Shown here: positions 1 to 7,951 of the stretch, piece by piece | Position numbering within the stretch: position 1 is the stretch's first letter | How the letters are laid out: each line of letters begins with the position of its first letter | Assembly: GCA_017514685.1 (NCBI GenBank) | Contig: JAFWJN010000004.1 | Span: 1-64,000 of the forward strand | Direction of reading: 5' to 3' | Length of the DNA: 64,000 nt | Origin: Clostridia bacterium | GTDB lineage: Bacteria; Bacillota; Clostridia; Christensenellales; CAG-138 | Made by a program: the position numbers and the translations under genes | Notes under the pieces: generated by a model | What the model was told of the DNA's origin: nothing | Seen by the model: the letters and a program-made list of their open reading frames with translations, nothing else | Database searches by the model: none

Positions 1-8
1 CTTGTAAC

Positions 9-123
9 CTCGTTCGAAATAAACCGTCGTACGGTATCTAACTGATCAACAAACTCACAAAGGGCTGTGGTTGGAGCCTCTTAAAAACCGTCATGCGGTA
101 GGTAAAAAAAACCAATCCACAGC
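9..123. other. Cluster of short inverted repeats at left edge
   Basis: Two small hairpins share the pattern ACCGT-N3-RYGGT (23-35 and 87-99). Around the second, GCTGTGGTTGG (64-74) is nearly complementary to CCAATCCACAGC (112-123), so a larger stem could enclose it. CCTCGT at 9-14 is complementary to ACGAGG at the end of each 87-bp repeat unit. No coding region is supported here. It could be the 3' end of a structured or mobile element that continues to the left, but nothing identifies it. Confidence 0.4.
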
Positions 124-277
124 ATCCCCAACAGTGTAGCATATGACCTTGTCGAGGGTCACTAATAACTACGAAATCTATTATACGAGGAAAAAAAACC
201 AATCCACAGCATCCCCAACAGTGTAGCATATGACCTTGTCGAGGGTCACTAATAACTACGAAATCTATTATACGAGG
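104..277. repeat. Perfect 87-bp tandem duplication
   Basis: Positions 104-190 and 191-277 are identical and directly adjacent. Each unit begins with a run of eight A and ends in ATTATACGAGG. The end of the second unit supplies the ACGAGG ribosome-binding site of the SGNH hydrolase at 287, so the duplication doubles that gene's 5' region. Because 87 is a multiple of three, an antisense frame stays open across both copies, but it is a by-product and not a gene. Confidence 0.95.
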
Positions 278-286
278 ATAATATAA

Positions 287-949
287 ATGAAATTAAGTCT
301 ATTGCTGGGAAGGATTTTTTGGACTCATCCGGAAAAAGCAGATCCGGGCAGGAGAAAGATCGCCTGTATCGGCGACAGCATCACGTTCGGCGCAGGAGTG
401 CCAACGACCAGAAAAACAGATGCGTGGCCGGTACTGTGGCAGAAGCGCCTGGGCAAGGACTACCAGGTTCTGAATTATGGGGTGTCCGGTGCAACACTGC
501 AGAAAGAAGGACATTTTCCTTATTACAAAATTGGTTTTTTGGGGCGCCTTGACAAAGCTTCTCCGGAAATGATCGTATTGATGCTCGGGACCAATGATTC
601 CAAACCTTTCAACTGGGACAGGGAACGGTTTGAAAAAGAATATGAGGCCATGGTTTCTGAACTCAAGTCAAAGCCATGGGCACCGAAGGTTGTTTTGATG
701 GTTCCACCGAAGGCTTTCCCGGAAGAAAAAACGGGAATCATTGCTTTCGATACTGTTGATACCGTCATTCATGACAGCATCCGGCCGTTTATCTGTTCGC
801 TGGGAGAACGGCTTAACCTTCCGGTAATTGATCTGTATGCACTGACAGAGAATCATCCGGAATATTTCTGTGACGGTGTGCATCCCAACGTGGAAGGAAA
901 CCGGTTTATTGCGGATATCGTCTATGACCGGCTGAAAAACGAACTTTGA
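287..949 (+). CDS. SGNH/GDSL-family hydrolase
   Basis: A 220-residue esterase or lipase-like enzyme of the SGNH superfamily. Block I is GDSIT (29-33, nucleophile Ser31), the block II glycine is in YGVSG (64-68), block III is GTND (101-104), and block V is DGVHPN (196-201) with the catalytic Asp/His pair. There is no signal peptide, so it is probably cytoplasmic; family members remove acyl groups from sugars, lipids or peptidoglycan. The ATG is preceded by GAGG at 274-277, the end of the second copy of the 87-bp duplication. It is followed by a clean terminator and stands alone. Substrate cannot be read from the sequence. Confidence 0.88.
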   Translation: MKLSLLLGRIFWTHPEKADPGRRKIACIGDSITFGAGVPTTRKTDAWPVLWQKRLGKDYQVLNYGVSGATLQKEGHFPYYKIGFLGRLDKASPEMIVLMLGTNDSKPFNWDRERFEKEYEAMVSELKSKPWAPKVVLMVPPKAFPEEKTGIIAFDTVDTVIHDSIRPFICSLGERLNLPVIDLYALTENHPEYFCDGVHPNVEGNRFIADIVYDRLKNEL

Positions 950-978
950 GAAAACAGGAAAAAACCAAAAGTGCAAGT

Positions 979-1012
979 GACCGCAGGATGATATCCTGCG
1001 GTCCTGTTTTTT
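979..1012 (+). terminator. Rho-independent terminator
   Basis: An 11-bp perfect stem, GACCGCAGGAT / ATCCTGCGGTC (979-989 and 993-1003), has a 3-nt loop and is followed by six T at 1007-1012. It ends the SGNH hydrolase transcript between convergent genes. Confidence 0.9.
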
Positions 1013-1020
1013 AGATTCCG

Positions 1021-3354
1021 TTAAATGCTTTTTTTCAGTTTCAGCGCGAGATTCAGAGTGTTTGCTGCCGTGCGCTGCAGCTCTGCTTTTGTGATACCGC
1101 CCGGCTGCCCGAGGGTTTTTAGCAGACTCGGATCGGTCTTATACTCCTTTGCCATATATCCGATATCTCCCGGCATCAGAACATCTACCTGTGCACGGAC
1201 ACGGTAGGCGTTATTCTCAAGAAGCGGAAATTCCGGACTTTTTGCTTTCTGCATCCACCAATCGGTGATAACGCAGCCGTCGAATCCCCATTCCTTCCGG
1301 AGTACTGTGGTCACGAGATCATAGTTATAATGACTCCATACACCGTTGACTTTGTTGTAGGAGGTCATGATTGTGAGAGGCTTTCCTTCTTTGACCGCAA
1401 TCTCAAAATTTCTCAGATAGATTTCCCGCAGCGCCCGTTCCGAAACGCGGGAATCATTGGTGTTCCGCTTGGTTTCCTGGTTGTTGCATGCGAAATGCTT
1501 GGGACATGCCAATCGTCCGGAAGACTGAACTCCCCGTACGACTGCGGCAGCCATCTTTCCGGAAAGCAGAGGATCCTCTGAAAAGTATTCGAAGTTCCGG
1601 CCGCAGAGCGGATTGCGATGGATATTCATTCCGGGAGACAGAAGAACATCGACCCCATAATGGCACATTTCTTCTCCGGACTTTTTGCCGATTTCCTCAA
1701 TAAGACCGGTATTCCATGTGCAGGCGAGGGCTGTACCGCACGGAAGAAGACTGGCGCGCTTTTTCAGACGCAGTCCGGCGGGACCGTCGGATGTAATGAC
1801 CGGAGGAACGCCTTTGCCGCGAAGGCTCTCCAGTATTCCGCAGAAAGCTCCGGCATTGCCTGCAACTCCAAGAGGACTGTTCATCATACCGTGTCCGCGG
1901 GACAATGCTTCCAGTTCTTCATTCGAAAGGCGGGCAACAAAGTCCTCAAGGTTTGCTTTTTCCTCCATGACATCATAAAACGTGCAGGTTTCCAGAGAGG
2001 AAGGAACCATTTCTTTTGGCAGGCGATCTGTAATCCGCTGCCGCAATTCTTCCGGTTTTCTCAGAAGAGGTTCGCATTGCTCAATGATAATCTTTTCGGA
2101 TACAGTATATCTGCCTGCTTCGGTATCGTTTGCCAGAAAACGGTATTCACCGGGTTCCAGTACAAAACAGTGACTTTCTTCATCATATGAGGAGAAACAC
2201 TTGTCTGAAAAGCGAAACGTTAGAGCTTCGCTCTCCCCGGGAGCCAGAACTTCGGTTTTTCCGAAGGCAACCAATACTCTAATGGGCTTTTCCAGATTGC
2301 CGGAGGGAAGAGCGCAGAAGAGCTGGACAACTTCTTTTCCTGCTTTGCCTCCGGTGTTTGTAACTGTAATGACGGAACAGGTTTCCGCTTCGTTATGCAC
2401 GAAGCTTTCCGGATGGACGGAAAACTGTGTATAGCTCAATCCAAAACCGAACGGATACAGGACGGACTCCGGATGCCGGTCGAAATAGCGGTAACCGACA
2501 AAAACGCCTTCTGCATATTCGTTGAACTGCTTCCCGCCGAAATTCGCGCTGCTGGGATAATCTTCATACCTGCGAGCGATAGTGTCACTGAGTTTGCCGG
2601 AGGGGGTGATTTTGCCGAGAAGGACATCGGCAACCGCGTTACCGCTTTCCATGCCTCCCTGCCAGACGATGAGGATCGAGGAGATCCGATCTTTGTATTC
2701 TTCCGCCCAGGAAAGATCGATAATGTTTCCAATGTTCAGCAGAACGGCTACTTTCCGGAACGAAGAAGTGACTGCGTCCAGCATAGAACGTTCCTCACGC
2801 GTCAGATAATAACTGCCTTCGGTCAGGGTGTTTTCCCGGTCTTCTCCGGCGGCGCGGCCGATAACAACCACTGCCGTATCACAGTTTTCGGCTGCTTTAC
2901 GGACGAGTTCGTTGCTTAAGGGCATTTCCGGATAATTCATCGGCCAGTGTCCCCACCATCCGTGATCTGCCTGGTGTTCCTCCGATTGGGTCCAGTTCAC
3001 ATAGGTTTCCAGAAGATTCGGCTCCAACGTGATTCCGGCATTCTGCATGCCTTCGATCAGGTTGACAAAATAGGGGGCTTTCACATCTCCTCCGCTCCCG
3101 TAGCCTACATAAAACCAATCCAGCTGGCAGCGTCCGAATACAGCGGTCATACGTTCCGGATCCAACGGCAGGGCACCGTCGTTTTTCAAAAGAACGCATC
3201 CCTCCGCTCCGGCCTGGCGCAGCAGCTCGGGCATCCCCGGATTGATATACCGTTCACCCTCTGCCTCCAGTTCCTCCTGCATTAATCCGTTGCCTGTCAC
3301 TTTGTCAATGAAACGCTGGATCAGTTTGTCGATCTTTTTTTTCAGTTTCCCCAT
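1021..3354 (-). CDS. GH3 beta-glucosidase-like enzyme, swapped domain order, cytoplasmic
   Basis: A 777-residue family 3 glycoside hydrolase with reversed domains: the alpha/beta sandwich comes first (VLLKNDGALPLD near residue 55), then the fibronectin-III-like domain, and the TIM barrel last. The barrel carries KHFACNNQET near 618 and the nucleophile Asp in VITDWW near 698. This order is known for some rumen Clostridia GH3 enzymes. There is no signal peptide or membrane segment, unlike the three paralogues at 48-63 kb, so it should hydrolyse imported glycosides. The start at 3354 has AAAGGA 8 nt upstream; an ATG 16 codons earlier lacks a ribosome site. Substrate (beta-glucoside, xyloside or other) is not determined. 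Confidence 0.9.
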   Translation of the reverse strand: MGKLKKKIDKLIQRFIDKVTGNGLMQEELEAEGERYINPGMPELLRQAGAEGCVLLKNDGALPLDPERMTAVFGRCQLDWFYVGYGSGGDVKAPYFVNLIEGMQNAGITLEPNLLETYVNWTQSEEHQADHGWWGHWPMNYPEMPLSNELVRKAAENCDTAVVVIGRAAGEDRENTLTEGSYYLTREERSMLDAVTSSFRKVAVLLNIGNIIDLSWAEEYKDRISSILIVWQGGMESGNAVADVLLGKITPSGKLSDTIARRYEDYPSSANFGGKQFNEYAEGVFVGYRYFDRHPESVLYPFGFGLSYTQFSVHPESFVHNEAETCSVITVTNTGGKAGKEVVQLFCALPSGNLEKPIRVLVAFGKTEVLAPGESEALTFRFSDKCFSSYDEESHCFVLEPGEYRFLANDTEAGRYTVSEKIIIEQCEPLLRKPEELRQRITDRLPKEMVPSSLETCTFYDVMEEKANLEDFVARLSNEELEALSRGHGMMNSPLGVAGNAGAFCGILESLRGKGVPPVITSDGPAGLRLKKRASLLPCGTALACTWNTGLIEEIGKKSGEEMCHYGVDVLLSPGMNIHRNPLCGRNFEYFSEDPLLSGKMAAAVVRGVQSSGRLACPKHFACNNQETKRNTNDSRVSERALREIYLRNFEIAVKEGKPLTIMTSYNKVNGVWSHYNYDLVTTVLRKEWGFDGCVITDWWMQKAKSPEFPLLENNAYRVRAQVDVLMPGDIGYMAKEYKTDPSLLKTLGQPGGITKAELQRTAANTLNLALKLKKSI

Positions 3355-3502
3355 TTCGATTCCTTTCCGCTTGTTTGGTGCAGCTCCGGGACTTGCGTCC
3401 AAATATAAAATGAGAGATAATTAATTATAAAGCATATTTGTATTATGCCATATCCTGAAACAGAAAGAAATGCTCTTAATAAAAAACACAGGGAGGAAGA
3501 TT

Positions 3503-4261
3503 ATGAGAATTGCGGTGATTACTGGCGCGTCATCCGGTATGGGAAGGGAATTCGTAAATGCGATTGACCGGGAGTATGAGCTGGATGAACTATGGGTTAT
3601 TGCCAGGCGCGCAGAGCGGCTGGAAGAGTTGAAAGAGAATTGCAAAACTCCTGTCAGAGCACTTTCCTGGGATCTGACAAATCCGGACAGTTTCGGACAA
3701 TATCAGAAACTGCTGGAAGAAGAAAAACCGGAAATCAGGCTGCTTGTGAATGCCGCGGGATACGGTTTGTTCGGGACATTTGAGGAAATGGAACTGAATA
3801 ATCAGCTTGGAATCATCGATCTGAATGACAAAGCTCTGACCGCGTTCTGTCTGATGAGCCTTCCATACATGAAAAACGGAGATGAGATCATTAATATGGG
3901 ATCCAACTCCAGCTGGCAGCCGGTGCCGTATCTTGCTGTATACGCAGCAAGCAAGGCATACGTGTTGAGCTTCAGCCGGGCGCTGGGACGAGAACTGAAA
4001 AACAGAGGGATCCATGTGATGTGCGTGTGCCCCGGATGGATCAAAACAGAGTTTATGGATCGCGCTGTTCATGACAATACGATTTCTTATTATGACCGCT
4101 GGTATACGGCAAAAGAAGTGATCGATCAGGCAATGGCGGATTTGAAAAAGAAAAAGAAGGTTTCGATCCTCGGCGCGCCGGTGCGCAGGCAGGTGCGTCT
4201 TGTAAAACACCTTCCGACCGATCTGGTCATGGATACCTGGTGCAGACAACAGGGAAAATAA
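3503..4261 (+). CDS. SDR-family NAD(P)-dependent oxidoreductase
   Basis: A 252-residue short-chain dehydrogenase. The Rossmann glycine motif TGASSGMG is at 7-14, NAAG follows mid-protein, and the catalytic Ser (SNSSW) and YAASK Tyr/Lys pair are present, so the active site is complete. The start was moved to the ATG at 3503 because GGGAGGA lies 6 nt upstream at 3491-3497. It is divergent from the GH3 gene and ends at a bidirectional terminator. Substrate is unknown; general SDRs of this type reduce or oxidise alcohols, sugars or acyl groups. Confidence 0.87.
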   Translation: MRIAVITGASSGMGREFVNAIDREYELDELWVIARRAERLEELKENCKTPVRALSWDLTNPDSFGQYQKLLEEEKPEIRLLVNAAGYGLFGTFEEMELNNQLGIIDLNDKALTAFCLMSLPYMKNGDEIINMGSNSSWQPVPYLAVYAASKAYVLSFSRALGRELKNRGIHVMCVCPGWIKTEFMDRAVHDNTISYYDRWYTAKEVIDQAMADLKKKKKVSILGAPVRRQVRLVKHLPTDLVMDTWCRQQGK

Positions 4262-4284
4262 TGCTGCAGCAAAAAAAGCCATGC

Positions 4285-4325
4285 AGAAAAAAACAGGATG
4301 CTGAATAAATGTTCAGCATCCTTTT
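4285..4325 (-). terminator. Bidirectional terminator
   Basis: The stem GGATGCTGAA / TTCAGCATCC (4296-4305 and 4312-4321) has a 6-nt loop. On the minus strand it is followed by TG and a run of seven T, a strong terminator for the DUF4097 operon. On the plus strand four T follow, serving the SDR gene. Confidence 0.85.
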
Positions 4326-4355
4326 CCAATGATCATTGAGACAGATCTCTTTCGC

Positions 4356-5429
4356 TCAGAAAGAGGTTCCCTCGTTTGACGATTGATCCGCTTCGATCGT
4401 GACAGACCCACTCATCAGGCTGAAATTGAACTTGCTGCTTCCGCCGTTGACGATCGTCCTTTCGCCTTCTCTTTCGGTTCGGAATCCGTTAATATTGACA
4501 GATCCGGCAAGCGAATCCGCTTTGACGGAGAAAGAAGCATCAGAAGGGAGCCCGATCCGGTAGGAACCCGACATACCGTCTATCTCGATTTTGTCGGGAG
4601 TGTTCAGAAGTTCAAATGTCAGATTTGCTCCGGCGCTGTCCAGATCGATGGCCCCAAGCGTGCAGGCCAGAAATTCTCCCGTGGCAGCGGCACAGTCAAT
4701 ATCCACTTCTTTTATAGTGCTGTCCGTAACTTTGATCTTACCGGATGCGCAATTCAGATCCAGTTCTCCTGCTTCCAACCCGATCAGATCAATACTTGCC
4801 GCCGCGGCATCAATAGCAACCTTACGAATCACAGATTTCGGCAGCATGACAACGAGCGTCTTGACGACTGACTTCCCATTCGGCCAGATGATATCTTCTG
4901 GAAACTCTTCAATTTTCAATGCTCCATTGCTGAAACGGTGCATCATCTGTTCGTTCTGAGAAAATTCGTTTTCCTTCAATTCTGTTGAAAAAGCAGGATC
5001 GTCCGTACCACGGTATTCATAGAGGTAAATCCCGTCTTCCTGATCGTGAACGAAAAGGACAATGCGTCCCGCTGCCCAGTCGATTGATACGGAGTCGGCC
5101 TGCCCTTCATAGGATGCGTTACCGAGGGTGTAACCGCTTTTGACTGTTCCGGAAGAGGAAAGAACAGGGGTATCTTTCTCGGAGAAAGTAATGACCGGCG
5201 CGCATCCGATAAAGTGAAGTTTCGGAACCGGAAGTCGCTTAAACGCGCGTTCCGTTGTATCAACGGCTTTTTTAACCAGAGAATCCTCGTTGATAAAACG
5301 GACGATCCGGCCGGGAATTCCGGTCAGATGGCGTGCCAGAACAGGGGAAGTTGCGCCGAGAAGAATGGCGGTTAATAATAAGCCGACAATGCTGCATACG
5401 ATAATCTTTGCGATTGCTCTTTTTCTCAT
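4356..5429 (-). CDS. DUF4097-type beta-strand repeat membrane protein
   Basis: A 357-residue protein with one N-terminal transmembrane segment (about 9-29) followed by an extracytoplasmic domain rich in short beta-strand repeats such as GELDLNCASGKIKV and EVDIDCAAATGEF. This resembles the DUF4097 putative adhesin fold, a right-handed beta helix. It overlaps the upstream HAAS-type gene by 4 nt (translational coupling) and is the last gene of a PadR-controlled operon. A paralogue sits in the mirror operon at 7952. Family members are linked to envelope stress sensing with PadR regulators, but the molecular role is not established. Confidence 0.75.
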   Translation of the reverse strand: MRKRAIAKIIVCSIVGLLLTAILLGATSPVLARHLTGIPGRIVRFINEDSLVKKAVDTTERAFKRLPVPKLHFIGCAPVITFSEKDTPVLSSSGTVKSGYTLGNASYEGQADSVSIDWAAGRIVLFVHDQEDGIYLYEYRGTDDPAFSTELKENEFSQNEQMMHRFSNGALKIEEFPEDIIWPNGKSVVKTLVVMLPKSVIRKVAIDAAAASIDLIGLEAGELDLNCASGKIKVTDSTIKEVDIDCAAATGEFLACTLGAIDLDSAGANLTFELLNTPDKIEIDGMSGSYRIGLPSDASFSVKADSLAGSVNINGFRTEREGERTIVNGGSSKFNFSLMSGSVTIEADQSSNEGTSF

Positions 5430-6502
5430 TGTTGTGTCTCCTTTCCGCTCGTTTTTACCAGGGTAATGATTCCGTCAAGAACGCCTTTCAGACACGCCTG
5501 GATCGGGAATACGAGCCATGTTACAAACCACAGTTCAGTCGTTTTTGTCAGATAATAGAATACGAATGTCGCGGCTGTCAGTAACATGCCGCCGAGGAAC
5601 CGGCTCAGCCACGGGAGACCGAAGCAAAGGTGAACGATGGAACTGACAATCTCATAAAATCCTGCAGCAGTCAAAAAGATTAGCCAGGTGAAGAACCAAT
5701 CACCGGTTGTCAGACTGACGGAAAGATAGATCATTACGGTGAAGATCCAATAGAATGCGGTCAGAATTCCGCCCGCGATTCGGACTCCTTTTGGAAGGGC
5801 GGGCTTCATCTGCTGAACTGCGGAACCGTTCTGAGAAGACTGTGCTCTTACGGATGAAGTGGAAATATCGGTTACCGGAACGTTCGGAACAACGCGCTTC
5901 GTATCTTTGGATGCTGCGGTGACGATCAGGGCGATTCCGATCGCGATGGCGATGAACATACCGCAGACCCCCAGAACGGCTCCTTCTACAGGAAGGATCC
6001 GCACGAGCCGTATTTCTTCATATCCCGCTCCGAATACAACACATGCGAGACCGGCGATGATCATGGCAACTCCGATCGCCCGGAGGATTCTTGCGTTTTC
6101 CGCATCCTCTGACGGCTTCGCCCTTCCGGATAGAATCATCAGGGCGGTCGCTACAGCAATCATCAGAAACATCAGTGTGACGCCAAGCGTGCTGGGAACG
6201 ATCCTCATAGCGCCAAAGAGAATCACGGGAATCACGGATGTGATATACAGGACAATGGCTACGGTTCTGAGTGCCCGGGTGTTTTCACGCCTGGGATAAA
6301 AAGGCTTTAACAGTTCTTCTGCATTTCCAAGTGACAGAACCGAAATACGGTAGGCTTCCTGCTCCGTCTTTCCGTTGGACAGTTCCTCGTCATAACGGTC
6401 ATACATATTGCTCAGCAGTTCATCGTGAAAATCCCGTGCCTGCTGGGAATCAACAGTTCCTTCAAAAAGCCTGTCGATGTAGTTTTTTAATTGATCACGC
6501 AT
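5426..6502 (-). CDS. Multi-pass membrane protein with N-terminal HAAS/DUF1700-like domain
   Basis: A 358-residue protein. Residues 1-65 form a soluble helical domain (RLFEGTVDSQQARDFHDELL, then a SLGNAEELL motif) like the HAAS or permease-prefix domain found beside PadR regulators. About seven or eight hydrophobic helices follow, with a polar linker near 200-225. It overlaps the PadR gene by 8 nt and the DUF4097 gene by 4 nt, so the three are co-translated. The HAAS-like domain is thought to interact with signalling partners; the function of the membrane part is unknown. Its counterpart in the mirror operon (7353) is much shorter (198 residues). Confidence 0.7.
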   Translation of the reverse strand: MRDQLKNYIDRLFEGTVDSQQARDFHDELLSNMYDRYDEELSNGKTEQEAYRISVLSLGNAEELLKPFYPRRENTRALRTVAIVLYITSVIPVILFGAMRIVPSTLGVTLMFLMIAVATALMILSGRAKPSEDAENARILRAIGVAMIIAGLACVVFGAGYEEIRLVRILPVEGAVLGVCGMFIAIAIGIALIVTAASKDTKRVVPNVPVTDISTSSVRAQSSQNGSAVQQMKPALPKGVRIAGGILTAFYWIFTVMIYLSVSLTTGDWFFTWLIFLTAAGFYEIVSSIVHLCFGLPWLSRFLGGMLLTAATFVFYYLTKTTELWFVTWLVFPIQACLKGVLDGIITLVKTSGKETQQ

Positions 6503-6839
6503 AGGTGTTTCCCCCGGTATCCAATAGTTTTCGAATAATTGTCTCTGCCTCGTTCCAGGTGGCTATCTGCTCGGCATGGGCTTTTTTCCCCGCTTCTGTA
6601 ATGCGGTAATACCGTCTTCTGGCGCCGGTTTCTTCGTTGCCCCAGTAGGCTTCAATCTGGCCGGTTTCCTCCAGCCGGCGGAACGCGGAGTAGAGGGTTG
6701 CCTCTTTCAATTCATAACGACCTCCCGAAAGGGTACGGATCGTTTTATTGATCTCGTATCCGTAGCTGTCATGCTTGAGCAGCTGCGAGAGGATGATCGT
6801 TTCCGTGTGTCCTCGTATCAGATCGGCAGCGATCGACAT
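6495..6839 (-). CDS. PadR-family transcriptional repressor (operon 1)
   Basis: A 114-residue winged-helix protein. RGHTETIILSQLLKHDSYGYEINK and the GGRYELKEATLYSAFRRLEETGQIEAYW segment are the typical PadR recognition helix and wing, followed by a short dimerisation helix. It is the first gene of the operon, with a GGAGG ribosome site. An inverted repeat lies between the -10 and -35 of its own consensus promoter, so autorepression is likely. The partner repressor of the mirror operon starts 200 bp away and has a related half-site. Confidence 0.92.
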   Translation of the reverse strand: MSIAADLIRGHTETIILSQLLKHDSYGYEINKTIRTLSGGRYELKEATLYSAFRRLEETGQIEAYWGNEETGARRRYYRITEAGKKAHAEQIATWNEAETIIRKLLDTGGNTYA

Positions 6840-6863
6840 GAAACCACCTCCTTTGTGATTCGC

Positions 6864-6903
6864 ATTATATCGTGAGATACCTCACCTGTCAAGGTATATC
6901 ACG
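6864..6903 (-). promoter_or_regulatory. Consensus promoter and operator of PadR operon 1
   Basis: On the minus strand TTGACA (6887-6892) and TATAAT (6864-6869) are 17 bp apart, a perfect sigma-A promoter. It is overlaid by an inverted repeat, CGTGAGATACCT (6871-6882) and AGGTATATCACG (6892-6903), with 11 of 12 positions matching. A repressor bound there would block polymerase. Confidence 0.85.
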
Positions 6904-6986
6904 TAATAAAATTAAAAATTTTTCTTTTGCAAGCCGGAAATCGGATTTCTACTTATATAGATAATTCCTCCTTCCCCAAAAGACCG

Positions 6987-7023
6987 TTGACAAAGACAAT
7001 ACTTCGTGATACGATGTATTACG
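6987..7023 (+). promoter_or_regulatory. Promoter and operator of PadR operon 2
   Basis: TTGACA (6987-6992) and TACGAT (7010-7015) are 17 bp apart. The inverted repeat CGTGATAC-N3-GTATTACG (7005-7023) covers the -10 and the expected start point. The CGTGATA half-site is shared with the operator of the divergent operon. Confidence 0.8.
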
Positions 7024-7039
7024 CAATAGGAGGTATGAC

Positions 7040-7351
7040 ATGGATGTTCAGGTGAAAAGAGGCCTCTTGGATGTATGCGTACTGGCGGCAATCAAAAACG
7101 AGGATTCTTACGGCTATAAGATCATTAAAGATATGAAGCCGTATATCGAACTCTCCGAATCTACGTTATATACCATTCTGAAACGGCTGGAAACAGCCGG
7201 AATGCTGACCGTCCGGAGCGCGGAGCACGACGGAAGACTCAGAAAATACTATCATATAACGGGTACCGGGCTGAAACGCATCGAGCTGTTCAAAGAGGAG
7301 TGGAAAGAGATCATGTCGATCTATCAGTTTGTAATCAGGGAGGATCAGTAA
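7040..7351 (+). CDS. PadR-family transcriptional repressor (operon 2)
   Basis: A 103-residue winged-helix regulator. It begins QVKRGLLDVCVLAAIKNEDSYGYKII and carries the PadR recognition segment ELSESTLYTILKRLETAGML. It has a strong AGGAGGT site at 7028-7034 and an operator overlapping its own -10. It leads a three- or four-gene operon: the HAAS-type gene begins 1 bp after its stop. It is a divergent paralogue of the PadR at 6495; similar operators allow cross-regulation. Confidence 0.93.
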   Translation: MDVQVKRGLLDVCVLAAIKNEDSYGYKIIKDMKPYIELSESTLYTILKRLETAGMLTVRSAEHDGRLRKYYHITGTGLKRIELFKEEWKEIMSIYQFVIREDQ

Positions 7352-7352
7352 A

Positions 7353-7949
7353 ATGACAAAACAGGAGTTTCTGAGCGGTCTGGAAGAAAAACTTTCCGGA
7401 CTGCCGGAGGAAGATATCAGGGGAAGGCTGATATTCTACAGCGAAATGATTGATGATCGGATAGAAGACGGGATCCCGGAAGAATCCGCGATTATGGATC
7501 TGGGCTCTTTGGAAGAAATCAAGAAACAGGTCTTATCCGAGATTCCGATCAGCAAACTGGTAAAAGAGAAGATGCGCACGCGACGGAGGCTTGGAGCAGG
7601 GGAGATCATACTGATCGTATTGGGTTCTCCTTTATGGCTTTCCCTGCTGATTGCAACGTTTGCAGTAGTCCTTGCCCTTTATATCGTCCTATGGGCACTG
7701 ATTATTTCCCTGTGGGCAGTTGAATTGTCCTTGATCGTCAGTTTTATGGCGGCGGTGGCTGCAGGGATCGTGCTGCTTTGCCAGGGAAGAGGGACAGAGG
7801 GAATCGCGCTGATCGGAGCGGGACTTGTGCTGGCAGGGGTGTCGGTATTTCTGTTTTTTGCGTGTAAGGCAGCCGGAAAAGGCACGGTAATTTTGACAAA
7901 GAAAATCGGGAAAGGGATAAAATCCCTGTTTGTTCGAAAGGAGAAATAA
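7353..7949 (+). CDS. HAAS/DUF1700-type membrane protein
   Basis: A 198-residue protein. It starts MTKQEFLSGLEEKLSGLPEE, the classic DUF1700 N-terminus, followed by the DDRIEDGIPEESAIMDLGSLEEI motif. Three or four hydrophobic helices span about 85-170 and the end is lysine-rich. It is encoded between a PadR gene (1-bp gap) and a DUF4097 gene (2-bp gap). The N-terminal domain is the one found in PadR-associated membrane modules; biochemical activity is not known. Confidence 0.8.
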   Translation: MTKQEFLSGLEEKLSGLPEEDIRGRLIFYSEMIDDRIEDGIPEESAIMDLGSLEEIKKQVLSEIPISKLVKEKMRTRRRLGAGEIILIVLGSPLWLSLLIATFAVVLALYIVLWALIISLWAVELSLIVSFMAAVAAGIVLLCQGRGTEGIALIGAGLVLAGVSVFLFFACKAAGKGTVILTKKIGKGIKSLFVRKEK

Positions 7950-7951
7950 AA

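Noticed and set aside
38..229. 63-codon minus-strand frame across the 87-bp repeats
   Set aside because: Its internal repetition only reflects the duplication being a multiple of three; no ribosome site or family match.
104..277. CRISPR array
   Set aside because: Two adjacent 87-bp copies without spacers are a tandem duplication, not repeat-spacer units.
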